Source of the DNA: Streptomyces sp. TRM68416
Lineage (GTDB): Bacteria > Actinomycetota > Actinomycetes > Streptomycetales > Streptomycetaceae
DNA length: 64,000 nucleotides
Reading direction: 5' to 3'
NCBI RefSeq assembly: GCF_014596915.1
Contig: NZ_JACVWU010000014.1
Location: 186,001 to 250,000 of the forward strand
Shown piece after piece: positions 24,613-33,281 of the stretch. The stretch's first letter is position 1. Each line of letters starts with the position of its first letter. The notes beneath the pieces were generated by a model. The model was not told the DNA's origin, made no database searches, and saw only the letters and a program-made list of their open reading frames with translations. The translations under genes and the position numbers were made by a program.

Positions 24613-26006
24613 ACCCAGAGCCCGAATCGGCCCAGGTAGTCCCGGAGTCCGTCCCCGGTGTTCCCGGCCCAGCCGACGTAACCGTCCGGACGTACCAGGA
24701 ACAGTCCGCGGCCGTACGACTCCTGCGCCTGTCCGCACACCACCGGCACCGGCGCCTCGGGTACCGCCACGCCCACCGCCACCAGAGTCCAGTGCGGCCC
24801 CCGGAACGCGTCGAAGAGCCGTACGCCGTCCAGCGTGCCGTCGGGGGCGCGGTCGCCGGCCCGCAGGGGGCCCGTGGCCGGGCGGGTCTCCCGCGTGAGG
24901 GAGGAGGTCCGGTAGCCCAGGCCGAGCTGGCGCGTGGCCGCGCCGCGCCGTGTCTCGCCCCGGTGCACGCTCGTCGACAGGCGGAGCATGTCCGCCGCGA
25001 CGGGCCGCCGCTCCTCCTCATAGGTGTCCAGCAGCGCCTCGTCCGCTCCGTCCCGCAGCACCGCCGCCAGCTTCCAGCCGAGGTTGTAGGCGTCCTGGAC
25101 GCTGGTGTTCAGGCCCTGCCCGCCCGCGGGGGAGTGCAGGTGTGCGGCGTCGCCCGCGAGGAACACCCGCCCGTCCCGGAACCGGTCCGCCAGCGCCGTG
25201 CGCGGCCGGAAGTCCGAGGCCCAGCGCACCTCCTTGACGTCCTCGGGGGCGAGATGGGAGCGGGCGGCCACCGTCTTGCGTACGCCCTCGGGGGAGACGT
25301 CCACCGGGGCGTCCGCCGGGAACCGGGCGACGACCTGGAAGTCCTCGGTGCCGGGCAGCGGGCAGACGGCCAGGAAGACCTCGCTGTCCGGGCCCGGCGG
25401 GAAGATGTGCCAGTTGTCCCGGTCCAGGCCGGTGATCCTGACGTCCGCCACCAGCATCGGCTGCGGGTCCACCGGTTCCCCGGTCATGCCGATGCCGAGC
25501 GCGCGCCGCACGGCCGAGCGGCCGCCGTCGGCGGCGACGACGTAGCGGGCGCGGACCGGCTTCCCGGCGGCGAAGCCGACCGTCACCCCGGCCCCGTCCT
25601 GCTGCAGCCGCACCGCCTCGCGTCCGAAGGCGACCGCCCCGCCCAGTTCCTCCAGCCGGGCCCGCAGGATCTCCTGCGTCCGCCACTGCGGCACCATCCA
25701 CGGTTCGTTGTACGGCGAGTCCTCGGTCGCCTCGGCGGGGTCGAACATCCGGTGTTCGCCCTTGCGCTCGCCGTTCTGCCAGATCATGCCGACGGGGTGG
25801 TGCCCGCCCGCCGCGCGGATCGCGTCGAGCACGCCCAGGTCGTCGAAGACCTCCATCGTGCGGGGCTGGAGCCCCTTGCCGCGCGAGCCCGGGAAGAGTT
25901 CCGCGCCCCGCTCCACGACCGTCGTCTCGACCCCGCGCCGGGCGAGGTCGACGCCGAGGGCGAGTCCGGTCGGGCCCGCGCCCACGATCAGCACATCGGT
26001 GTCCAT
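24606..26006 (-). CDS. FAD-dependent aromatic-type monooxygenase
   Basis: The 466-residue protein belongs to the PheA/TfdB-like class A flavin monooxygenases. It has the N-terminal dinucleotide fold VLIVGAGPTGLALG, the AADGGRSAVRRALG region, and the second FAD motif GDAAHLHSPAGGQGLN. A short C-terminal thioredoxin-like part (WTLVAVGVAVPEAPVPVV) follows. ATG 26006 has AAGGAAGGA upstream. It hydroxylates an aromatic or polyketide-like substrate with NAD(P)H. The gene is divergent from a TetR regulator, and two TetR-type operators lie between them, so it is likely induced by its substrate or a toxic compound. Confidence 0.9.
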   Translation of the reverse strand: MDTDVLIVGAGPTGLALGVDLARRGVETTVVERGAELFPGSRGKGLQPRTMEVFDDLGVLDAIRAAGGHHPVGMIWQNGERKGEHRMFDPAEATEDSPYNEPWMVPQWRTQEILRARLEELGGAVAFGREAVRLQQDGAGVTVGFAAGKPVRARYVVAADGGRSAVRRALGIGMTGEPVDPQPMLVADVRITGLDRDNWHIFPPGPDSEVFLAVCPLPGTEDFQVVARFPADAPVDVSPEGVRKTVAARSHLAPEDVKEVRWASDFRPRTALADRFRDGRVFLAGDAAHLHSPAGGQGLNTSVQDAYNLGWKLAAVLRDGADEALLDTYEEERRPVAADMLRLSTSVHRGETRRGAATRQLGLGYRTSSLTRETRPATGPLRAGDRAPDGTLDGVRLFDAFRGPHWTLVAVGVAVPEAPVPVVCGQAQESYGRGLFLVRPDGYVGWAGNTGDGLRDYLGRFGLWVY

Positions 26007-26016
26007 GCCATCCTTC

Positions 26017-26069
26017 CTTAACGTTGTTAAGTGCGGCTTGGGTGCGAGCATGGACTTAACGCCGTTAAG
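26017..26069. promoter_or_regulatory. Twin TetR operators
   Basis: Two 15-bp dyads share the arms CTTAAC-N3-GTTAAG: 26017-26031 (centre GTT) and 26055-26069 (centre GCC). Their centres are 38 bp apart and they occupy the whole space between the divergent monooxygenase and TetR genes. One site per promoter is the simplest reading. Confidence 0.8.
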
Positions 26070-26078
26070 CTGTCAAGT

Positions 26079-26732
26079 GTGAACACGGACCGCCGAGCGC
26101 CCCTGGACCGCACCCGGGTCGCCGACACCGCCCTGAAGCTCCTGAACGAGACCGGCCTCGACGGCCTGACCCTGCGCGCCATCGCCCGGGAACTGGACGT
26201 CAAGGCGCCGGCCCTCTACTGGCACTTCAAGGACAAACAGGCCCTGCTCGACGAGATGGCCACGGAGATGTACCGCCGGATGGTGGCCGGCGCCTCCTTC
26301 CACCCCGCCGACACCTGGCGCGAACGCCTGCTGAAGGCCAACCGCGGACTGCGCACCGCACTGCTCGGCTACCGCGACGGCGCCAAGGTCTTCAGCGGCT
26401 CACGCTTCACCGGCATCGAGCACGCCGCACAGATGGAGGACACCCTCCGCCTGCTCGCGTCGGCCGGCTTCACCCTCGCCCAGGCCGTACGCGCCACGAC
26501 GACGTCCTACGCGTACACCCTCGGCTTCGTCACCGAGGAACAGGGCGTCCACCCCCTCCCGGACGAGCGCCGCGAGGGCTACGACCTCGCCGAACGCGCC
26601 CGCCTGCTGGCCGACTTCCCCCTCGCGGCGGCCGCGGGCGCGGAGATCTTCGAGGACTACGACACCCACTTCGAGGAGGGCCTGGCGCTGGTGATCGACG
26701 GCATCGCGGCCCGATACGGCGTCGAGGAGTGA
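26079..26732 (+). CDS. TetR-family repressor (TetR-class C-terminal domain)
   Basis: The 217-residue protein has the TetR helix-turn-helix (ALKLLNETGLDGLTLRAIA, RELDVKAPALYWHFKDKQAL). The C-terminal domain (AYTLGFVTEEQGVHPLPDER) is of the tetracycline-repressor type. GTG 26079 lies 9 bases after the proximal operator, so the transcript is probably nearly leaderless and the repressor autoregulated. It is divergent from the FAD monooxygenase, a common pair in which TetR senses the monooxygenase substrate. Confidence 0.92.
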   Translation: MNTDRRAPLDRTRVADTALKLLNETGLDGLTLRAIARELDVKAPALYWHFKDKQALLDEMATEMYRRMVAGASFHPADTWRERLLKANRGLRTALLGYRDGAKVFSGSRFTGIEHAAQMEDTLRLLASAGFTLAQAVRATTTSYAYTLGFVTEEQGVHPLPDERREGYDLAERARLLADFPLAAAAGAEIFEDYDTHFEEGLALVIDGIAARYGVEE

Positions 26733-26897
26733 TCCGAAGCCCTCTGTGGTGTCGTGGGGCCTGGATCGTGTGGTCCGGTGCCGGACCCGTGCCCGCAATG
26801 GGGCCCCACCGGCACAGCCGGTGAGGGCCGATGCATGCGAGACGGTCGCCGCGCCGCGCGCCGTTTTCTGTGGGTCACTGCCGATTTCAGGTCGCTC

Positions 26898-29800
26898 TCA
26901 CTCGGTTCCGCACACCTGCCGGTACGGGGCGTCCGGGACGTAGGTCTCCCACTGGGACCGGCTCGGGCCGGGGCCGCCCGCGCGGGCGCACGCCCGTGCC
27001 AGGGCGTGGGCGGGGTCGAGGTCGTACCGCTGCAACGGGACGTGGGCGCTGCCCGCGTACAACGTCGTGCCGTCCGGGCCGAACGCGAGGGTGTACACGG
27101 CCTCCCCGGGCGTTGTGAGCGAACCGCCGATCGGCCGCCCGGTGGGCATGTCCCACAGTTGCAGGTCACCGGCGTCCCCGCCGACCGCCAGGGTGCGCCC
27201 GTCGGGGCTGAACGCGAGCGCCGTCACCGCCTCCGGCTCGGGTCGGGCCGCGACCGGCGGCGGGAAGGTGTTGGGCAGCACGGCCGCACGGTGGCGCGCC
27301 TCGCCGTCCCACAGGGTGACGCGGCCGGTCTGGTCCCCGGCCGCCAGCCGTGAGCCGTCGGCGGCGAAGGCCAGGGCCATGGTGGGACCGCCCTCGACGA
27401 GGTCCCGCCCGGTCGTCCGCCAGGAGGGGGGCCGGGCCACGATGCCGTCGCCGACGAGCAGCCGTCCGTCACCGCGGAACACCGGGGTGTCCCCGGCCGG
27501 TCCGCCCGGCAGCGCGGTGCGCCGCCGGGTAGCGGTGTCCCAGACCTCGTCGAAGGCGCGGTCGACGTCCTCGCCCATGCGGACGAGGTGCAGGGTGCGG
27601 CCCCCCGGGCCCAGGGCGGCCGCGAGCACGGACGCGCCCGGCAGGTCGAGCGTGCTCACGGCCCGCCGGTGCCGCACGTCCCACACGGAGAAGCGCTGGG
27701 CGGCCAGCTCGTGACCCGTCGCCGAGACGCCGTACCCGAACCGGGTGCCGTCCGTGCTGAACACGAGCAGCGGCAGGACGTCGAGCGGGGTGACGGGCTC
27801 GTCCGGGTTGACCGAGGCCGGGATCGGCACCGGGGGGAACGTGTGCAGCACGCGGTCGTCGGCCGTGGCGCGCAGGCGGACGAGGTAGTGGTCGCCGGTC
27901 CGCTCGGCGGTGGCGTAGGTCCGGCCGTCCGGGCTGAGCCGCACGTCGTCCTGGGCGACCGGGCGCCAGTCATGGGTGACGGCGGCGGCGAGGCCGAGGG
28001 TGTGGACGGTGCCGCCCTCCAGATAGCGCAGCGTACGGCCGCCCCGGGTGAAGAACGGGCCGGCGTCGACGGGCTGGTTGTTCAACGAGTACCGGAAGAC
28101 GGGTGTGTCCGGCGCGGTGAGCCGCCACACCCGCAACTCGGCGAGGTCGGCCCCGGCGACGAAGGCGCCGTCCGCGCTGAAGGCGAGGTCGTGCACGCCG
28201 GGATCGGCGAGGTCGACGAGGTGGCGGCCGGTGCGTACGTCCCAGATCCGGACCTTGCCCTCGGTGACGGCGGCCATCCGGCCGGCGCCGAGCGTGAACT
28301 GCACGGCCCCCGGGCGGCACATCCGTGCCCGCTCCCAGGCGCCGCTCACCGTGCGGCCCGTCGTGGTGTCCCACAGGCGCGGCGCCTGCCCGACGGGGCA
28401 GGCCGCCGCGTACCGGCCGTCCGCGCTGAGGGCCGTGGCCGTCGTGTCCGGCGCCCGCGCCTCGAACAGCACCCGGCCGTCCGCGACCGAGCCCAGCCGC
28501 AGCCGGTTCGCGTCGGCGGTCAGATAGGACCGGCCGTCGTCGGTGAAGCGCACGTCGAACAGCGAGGGGAGCACCGCCGAGCCGGCGGTCCAGCGGCCGC
28601 GCGCGGTGTCCCACAGCCGGGTTCCGTCCGGGCCGATGACCGCGAGCACGCGCGCGTGCGGGCCGACGGCGGTCACCTGCCCCTGGGGGAACCGTCCCGA
28701 GCCGGTGCGCCGGTGGGTGGTCGCGTCCCAGCTCCGCCACGTGCCGTCGCCGACGCTGACCAGGGTGCGCCCGGCGTCCGTGAGCAGCCGCTGGGGCGTG
28801 TCACCGGGCGTCGGGTCCGTGAAGGCGGCCGACTCCGGCTGGGTGAGGGAGCCGAGCAGGGCCCGGCGGGTCTCGGGCAGTTCGGCGATCCGCCAGGAGG
28901 CCGCGCCCAGCAGCAGCGCGGCGCGGGGGTCGGTCGTCCGCAGGGCGTCGGCGACCCCGGCGACGCGGCGGGCTGCGTCCTGGGTGCGCCGGCGCACGTT
29001 GTCGTCGTGCTCCCGCCACACGGCGAACGCCGTGAGCAGGGCGATCGCCAGCGCGGCGGACAGCGCCCCGGTGAGGATCCGGTGCCTGCGGCTGATCCGG
29101 GCCGCGGCCCGGACCTCCGCCCGGCGCGCCTCCAGCGAGGCGCCGAGGAAGTCCCGCTCCGGTGCGGTCAGCGCCGGATGGGCGGCGGGGTCCGGGAAGA
29201 GTTCCTCGGCGCGGGCCAGCTGGGCGCCCCGGTACAGGGCGCCGGGACACCCGCCGTCCTCCCGCCAGGCACGGGCCGCCTCCGAGAGAGCTCGGTGGTG
29301 GCGCAGCCGCTCACGGTCCTCCTCGATCCAGCCGTGCAGCCGGGGCCAGCAGCTGATCAGCGCCTCGTGCGCCAGGTGCACCCCGTCCTGGTCGGCGGTC
29401 AGCAGCCGGGCGCGGGTCAGCCGTTCCGCCACCTCCTGCCCGGCCGGGCACTGCGACAGTTCCTCGTGGGGGAGCGGGCGCCGGGTGTCGGGCGTGCCCT
29501 GACCCGGTACGACCATCCGCAGCAGCAGGTGACGCGCCGCCCGCGCCTGGCCGGGCGACAGCTCCCCGTACACCTCCTCGGCGGTCGCCGCGATCGCGCC
29601 GCGCAACCCGCCGGCCGCCTCGTACCCGGCGACGGTGAGCATGCGGCCCTTGCGGCGGCGCCAGGTCTCCAGCAGGACGTGCCCCAGCATCGGCAGTCCG
29701 CCCGGCTCGGCCTGGACCTCCTCCACCAGGCGTGCCGTCAGCGGCCGTTCCACCAGGCAGCCGGCGGACTGCGCCGGTTTGACCACCGCCTCCCGCAGCT

Positions 29801-30617
29801 CCTCGGCGGTCATCGGGCACAGCAGCAGTCCGGCCTCGTTCAGCGCCCGCGCCAGGTCGGGGTGGTCGGCGCAGCGCGCGTAGAAGTCGGCGCGCACGGC
29901 GACGAGCACCCGCAGTCCGCTCTCCGGGGCGCGGGCGGCGAGCAGCAGCTCGATGAAGTGGGAGCGCTCCCATGAGTCGGAACAGAGGGTGAAGACCTCC
30001 TCGAACTGGTCCACGATGACCCAGCTCTCCGGCCCGTCCGGCGCGGGGCTCAGCAGGTGCCCGTACGTCGTGGCGGGCTTCGCCCCCGGGGTGAGGATCC
30101 GCAGCACGGCCGGGGAGGGGCGTCGGGCGAGTTCCTCCCGCAGCCGGGGCACCAGGCCGGCGCGCAGCAGCGAGGACTTGCCGCTGCCCGAGGGGCCGAA
30201 CAGCACCGCGAACCGGTGCTCGCACACCAGTTCTCCCAGTTGGTCCAGCGTCCGGTCCCGGCCGAAGAACAGATGCCGGTCGTCCGGTTCGAACCGGACG
30301 AGACCGCGGTAGGGCGCCGAAGCCGGCTCGAGGGGTTCGGGCACGGCCCGGTTCACCTCGTGCTCGGCCTCCTTCCAGCGCTGCCGCCACTCCGCCGGGT
30401 CGCCCCCGCAGGCCCGGACGTACGCCTCGACGACGCCGAGCGCGGGCAGCCGCTCCCCGGCGGCCGCCTGTGACAGCGTTGTCGCGCCGCAGCCGGTCTC
30501 CTTGGCCATCGCCCGGTAGGAGGGGCTGCCCGCGGCACCGCGCAGTTGCCTCAGCTCGTGCGCGAACCGTGCGACGGGCCCGGCCGAGGGGTCCAGTGGT
30601 CTTTCGGGGCGCCCCAT
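26898..30617 (-). CDS. HTH - nSTAND NTPase - TM - WD40 repeat protein
   Basis: The 1239-residue protein begins with a helix-turn-helix region (about residues 15-70, GCGATTLSQAAAGERLP). A STAND-type NTPase follows, with Walker A GPSGSGKS (141-148) and Walker B IVDQFEEVF (201-209). Then come a helical region, a transmembrane segment near 514-534 (LTGALSAALAIALLTAF) and WD40 beta-propeller repeats over about 590-1220 (recurring GHx/WD forms such as LWDTARG, IWDVRTGRHL, LWDMPTG). ATG 30617 has GGAGG 9 bases upstream. Such proteins are abundant in Streptomyces and related to conflict or signalling NTPases. No effector domain is recognised. It is divergent from the RIP gene. Confidence 0.88.
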   Translation of the reverse strand: MGRPERPLDPSAGPVARFAHELRQLRGAAGSPSYRAMAKETGCGATTLSQAAAGERLPALGVVEAYVRACGGDPAEWRQRWKEAEHEVNRAVPEPLEPASAPYRGLVRFEPDDRHLFFGRDRTLDQLGELVCEHRFAVLFGPSGSGKSSLLRAGLVPRLREELARRPSPAVLRILTPGAKPATTYGHLLSPAPDGPESWVIVDQFEEVFTLCSDSWERSHFIELLLAARAPESGLRVLVAVRADFYARCADHPDLARALNEAGLLLCPMTAEELREAVVKPAQSAGCLVERPLTARLVEEVQAEPGGLPMLGHVLLETWRRRKGRMLTVAGYEAAGGLRGAIAATAEEVYGELSPGQARAARHLLLRMVVPGQGTPDTRRPLPHEELSQCPAGQEVAERLTRARLLTADQDGVHLAHEALISCWPRLHGWIEEDRERLRHHRALSEAARAWREDGGCPGALYRGAQLARAEELFPDPAAHPALTAPERDFLGASLEARRAEVRAAARISRRHRILTGALSAALAIALLTAFAVWREHDDNVRRRTQDAARRVAGVADALRTTDPRAALLLGAASWRIAELPETRRALLGSLTQPESAAFTDPTPGDTPQRLLTDAGRTLVSVGDGTWRSWDATTHRRTGSGRFPQGQVTAVGPHARVLAVIGPDGTRLWDTARGRWTAGSAVLPSLFDVRFTDDGRSYLTADANRLRLGSVADGRVLFEARAPDTTATALSADGRYAAACPVGQAPRLWDTTTGRTVSGAWERARMCRPGAVQFTLGAGRMAAVTEGKVRIWDVRTGRHLVDLADPGVHDLAFSADGAFVAGADLAELRVWRLTAPDTPVFRYSLNNQPVDAGPFFTRGGRTLRYLEGGTVHTLGLAAAVTHDWRPVAQDDVRLSPDGRTYATAERTGDHYLVRLRATADDRVLHTFPPVPIPASVNPDEPVTPLDVLPLLVFSTDGTRFGYGVSATGHELAAQRFSVWDVRHRRAVSTLDLPGASVLAAALGPGGRTLHLVRMGEDVDRAFDEVWDTATRRRTALPGGPAGDTPVFRGDGRLLVGDGIVARPPSWRTTGRDLVEGGPTMALAFAADGSRLAAGDQTGRVTLWDGEARHRAAVLPNTFPPPVAARPEPEAVTALAFSPDGRTLAVGGDAGDLQLWDMPTGRPIGGSLTTPGEAVYTLAFGPDGTTLYAGSAHVPLQRYDLDPAHALARACARAGGPGPSRSQWETYVPDAPYRQVCGTE

Positions 30618-30746
30618 GGGCTCGTACCTCCACACAGCCGGTGAAAGGGACATCGAGTGATACCGGCAGCCATGACTTTAGAAGGCCTGACATGAAGGAC
30701 TCGTTAATCACAGGTGAAGGCGGGTGGTCCTGAACAATCACGGAAT

Positions 30747-30786
30747 GTTGATCCGGCCGGTGGAGGGGCCTTCGGATCAACTTTTT
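30747..30786 (+). promoter_or_regulatory. Hairpin with T-run upstream of the RIP gene
   Basis: GTTGATCCG (30747-30755) and CGGATCAAC (30773-30781) form a 9-bp stem around a 17-base loop and are followed by TTTTT. This looks like an intrinsic terminator or attenuator on the plus strand. It is about 70 bases upstream of the RIP start. The two arms could alternatively be widely spaced operator half-sites. Confidence 0.45.
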
Positions 30787-30854
30787 CCTTGCCAGTGTCG
30801 AGGTCAGCGGGGCTGGCACACGGCCCGCACCGACCACGCAATGGAGAGCACACG

Positions 30855-31772
30855 ATGTCCCGTGCACACCTCATCCGCAGGATCAGCGCCTCGGCCGTAC
30901 TCCCGGCCGCGCTCGCCGGAGCCGTCCTCGTCGCCGGGATGGGCGGCAACCTCACCGCGGGGGCACAGCACCAGTCGCTCGGCGGGAACGTCCAGCTGGC
31001 GAACGCCTCGGTGCCGACCGACGGCTTCAGCTACGACCTGACCAACCTCGGCGGCAGCGCCGCCGCGAGCAGGTACAACGCCATCATCAACGACATCCGC
31101 GGCCGGCTGCGCGGCACCCGCCTGTACAACAGCATCATCCTGACCCCGGGGAGCACCGACTACTTCGACGTGACGCTGGCGGTGGGCAACGGCAGCATCA
31201 CCCTCGTCTTCGACGCGCGGAACCTGTACGTGACCGGCTGGCGCAACAACCGGAACGGCGTGTACTACCGGATGGGTGCGGGACCCCGCGAGCTCCCGGG
31301 GCAGAACGGTGCCACGCAGAACAGGGGCTGGCTCAACTACAGCGACATGGAGCGCGCCGCCCAGATCGGCCGTGGCTCCCTGGGCATCACCATGGGGACC
31401 ATCCAGGGCGCGGTCAGCGACCTGGCCAACGCGCAGGGCAACGACCGGGACCGGGCGCGGGCCCTGCTCATCCTCGTCCAGGCCTTCGCCGAGGGCGCCC
31501 GCTTCGACTTCATCTCCTACCGGGTCGGCCAGGCGATGCGCAACAGCGGCGTCTTCCACGCGGGGGACTCGTCCACCGTCAGCGGCAACGGCTCGGGCCA
31601 GGACGAGTTCCACGTGTCGGCCCTGCAGCTGGAGAACAACTGGGAGAACCTGTCCACCACCGCCAGGAACTCCACGCAGAACCACACCAACCCGAACTTC
31701 GCGATCGGCGACGGGCGGTTCACCACCATGGCGGCGATCGACGCGCAGCTGGCCGTGGCGCTGCGGAAGTAG
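30855..31772 (+). CDS. Secreted ribosome-inactivating protein (rRNA N-glycosidase)
   Basis: The 305-residue precursor has a signal sequence (ISASAVLPAALAGAVLVAG). The mature part is a RIP domain. Y125 (RNLYVTGW), E213 and R216 (AFAEGARFDFIS) and W263 (NNWENL) match in order and spacing the catalytic Tyr, Glu, Arg and Trp of ricin A, whose motif is EAARF. A second Tyr, perhaps Y162, is expected between. RIPs remove one adenine from the sarcin-ricin loop of 28S or 23S rRNA; being secreted, a eukaryotic target is likely. GGAGAG is 6 bases before ATG 30855. No receptor-binding B domain is present. Confidence 0.85.
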   Translation: MSRAHLIRRISASAVLPAALAGAVLVAGMGGNLTAGAQHQSLGGNVQLANASVPTDGFSYDLTNLGGSAAASRYNAIINDIRGRLRGTRLYNSIILTPGSTDYFDVTLAVGNGSITLVFDARNLYVTGWRNNRNGVYYRMGAGPRELPGQNGATQNRGWLNYSDMERAAQIGRGSLGITMGTIQGAVSDLANAQGNDRDRARALLILVQAFAEGARFDFISYRVGQAMRNSGVFHAGDSSTVSGNGSGQDEFHVSALQLENNWENLSTTARNSTQNHTNPNFAIGDGRFTTMAAIDAQLAVALRK

Positions 31773-31782
31773 GGCGGAGCAC

Positions 31783-31817
31783 GGGCTCGTGGCCGGACCC
31801 CACCCGGCCACGAGCCC
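31783..31817 (+). terminator. 14-bp hairpin after the RIP gene
   Basis: GGGCTCGTGGCCGG (31783-31796), loop ACCCCAC, CCGGCCACGAGCCC (31804-31817) is a perfect 14-bp stem, 10 bases after the RIP stop. It is the likely transcript end of that gene. Confidence 0.8.
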
Positions 31818-31824
31818 GCCTCGT

Positions 31825-31892
31825 GCCCGGCCTCGCGTGCCGGGCCGCCCCCTTGCCCGGGCCGCGCCGATGAGCGGCCCGGGCAAGGGGGC
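31825..31892 (+). terminator. Second and third hairpins downstream of the RIP gene
   Basis: GCCCGGC (31825-31831) pairs with GCCGGGC (31839-31845). A perfect 19-bp stem follows: 31847-31865 (GCCCCCTTGCCCGGGCCGC) with 31874-31892, loop GCCGATGA. With the 14-bp hairpin upstream this makes three in 110 bases. The rest of the gap to 32140 shows no gene. Confidence 0.7.
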
Positions 31893-32139
31893 CGCTCCCC
31901 GCCGCCGGCAGCTCCGGCAGGGGTGCCCCCGGCGGGATGCGGCCGGACCCTCTCGGCTCGGCGTGATCGTTGGGATAGGGTGGGCGGGTCGTCCGCGGGC
32001 TGTCCCGGGCGCGAGGAACGAGGAGGTGAGACCCATTACCGCTGTGTCAGGTCGGGTGCTCTTTCCTCGATACGGCGCGGTGCACCGTCCGTAGGTGACC
32101 GCGGGAGCGCCCTTCGGCAACGAAAGGCTCTCGGCTTCC

Positions 32140-32967
32140 ATGCCCTCCCCCTCAGACTTGTCCTCCTCCTACGATTCCTGCGCCTCCCACCACTCCTGCG
32201 ACTCCTACGCCACCGCCGTGGCCGCGCTGCGCGCCGCGGGCTGCGTCTTCGCCGAGGACGAGGCGCGTCTGATCCTCGACGCCGCCCGCACGCCGGACGA
32301 ACTGGCGGCGATGGTGGACCGCCGCGCCACCGGCGCCCCCCTCGAACTCGTCGTCGGCTGGGCCGAGTTCGCCGGTCTGCACATCACCGTGGCGCCCGGC
32401 GTCTTCGTACCCCGACGCCGCACCGAGTTCCTGGTCGAACAGGCCCTCACCCACGTCCCGGACGCCTCCGTGGTGGTGGACCTGTGCTGTGGCTCGGGCG
32501 CGGTGGGCGCGGCCCTGGCCGCCGCGCTCGGCCCGGTCGAACTGCACGCCGCCGACATCGACCCGGCCGCGGTGCGCTGCGCCCGCCGCAACCTCGCCGC
32601 CTACGGCGGTCAGGTCCACGCGGGCGACCTCTTCGCCGCGCTGCCCGCCCGCCTCCACGGCCGCGTCGGCATCCTCGCCGCCAACGTCCCCTACGTCCCC
32701 ACCGGCGAGGTCGGCCTCCTGCCCGCCGAAGCACGCGACCACGAACCCCTGGTCGCACTGGACGGCGGCGCGGACGGCCTCGACGTACTGCGCCGAGTGA
32801 CCGCCGAGGCACCCCGGTGGCTGGCTCCGGGCGGCTGCCTACTGGTCGAGACGAGCGAACGCCAGTCGGCGGCGGCCGTCGGGGCGTTCACGCGCGCCGG
32901 GCTGCGGGCGCGCCTCGCCGTCTGCGAGGAGCGCTACGCCCACGTCGTCGTGGGGGTGATGGCTTGA
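32140..32967 (+). CDS. Putative protein N5-glutamine methyltransferase (PrmC/HemK-like)
   Basis: The 275-residue protein has a PrmC-like layout: an N-terminal helical part, then VFVPRRRTEFLVEQAL, the SAM motif VVDLCCGSGAVGAALA, and AANVPYVPTG. AANVPYVP is the catalytic loop that is NPPY in classic PrmC, here NVPY. This identifies the actinobacterial variant subfamily. ATG 32140 is chosen; GTG 32095 is an alternative that would add 15 residues. The start region encodes an unusual Ser/Tyr/Cys/His-rich stretch (SSSYDSCASHHSCDSY). Target specificity is unproven. Confidence 0.82.
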   Translation: MPSPSDLSSSYDSCASHHSCDSYATAVAALRAAGCVFAEDEARLILDAARTPDELAAMVDRRATGAPLELVVGWAEFAGLHITVAPGVFVPRRRTEFLVEQALTHVPDASVVVDLCCGSGAVGAALAAALGPVELHAADIDPAAVRCARRNLAAYGGQVHAGDLFAALPARLHGRVGILAANVPYVPTGEVGLLPAEARDHEPLVALDGGADGLDVLRRVTAEAPRWLAPGGCLLVETSERQSAAAVGAFTRAGLRARLAVCEERYAHVVVGVMA

Positions 32968-33281
32968 GGCCGTGGCCCGCGTGAACGCTCCGACGGCCGC
33001 CGTGTCCTCGGACCTCTTTGATCATTCGGCGCGGTGTGGTGGAAAACGCGTCCCGGAGCGCGGGAATCGGCCGGGCGGCGACAGCCGTCGGACGTGCGTG
33101 GTGCCGCGGGCACATCGGGGCGGGCGCGTGGCCGTCTGTCTCGCTCCCGGTCAGGAGGCCGACCACGGCAGCGCGGCCGACGACCGGGGCAACTCCCGCA
33201 CCTGGGCGAGGAGCGGCCACTTCCCGTTCCGGAAGCGCGTGTGGAGGTCCGCCAGAACGGGCTCCCGGCACGCCGCGAAGG
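32968..33281. other. Intergenic stretch without recognised features
   Basis: No reading frame with a start, ribosome binding site or family resemblance is seen between the methyltransferase and phosphatase genes, which converge here. No strong hairpin was found by eye. Confidence 0.6.

Noticed and set aside
27588..29975. 795-codon plus-strand frame over the STAND-WD40 gene
   Set aside because: It is a GC-bias shadow; the minus strand shows Walker motifs and WD40 repeats.
30855..31772. Toxin of a toxin-immunity pair needing a linked antitoxin
   Set aside because: No small immunity gene lies beside the RIP. As a secreted enzyme with likely eukaryotic targets it would not need one, so no such system is claimed.
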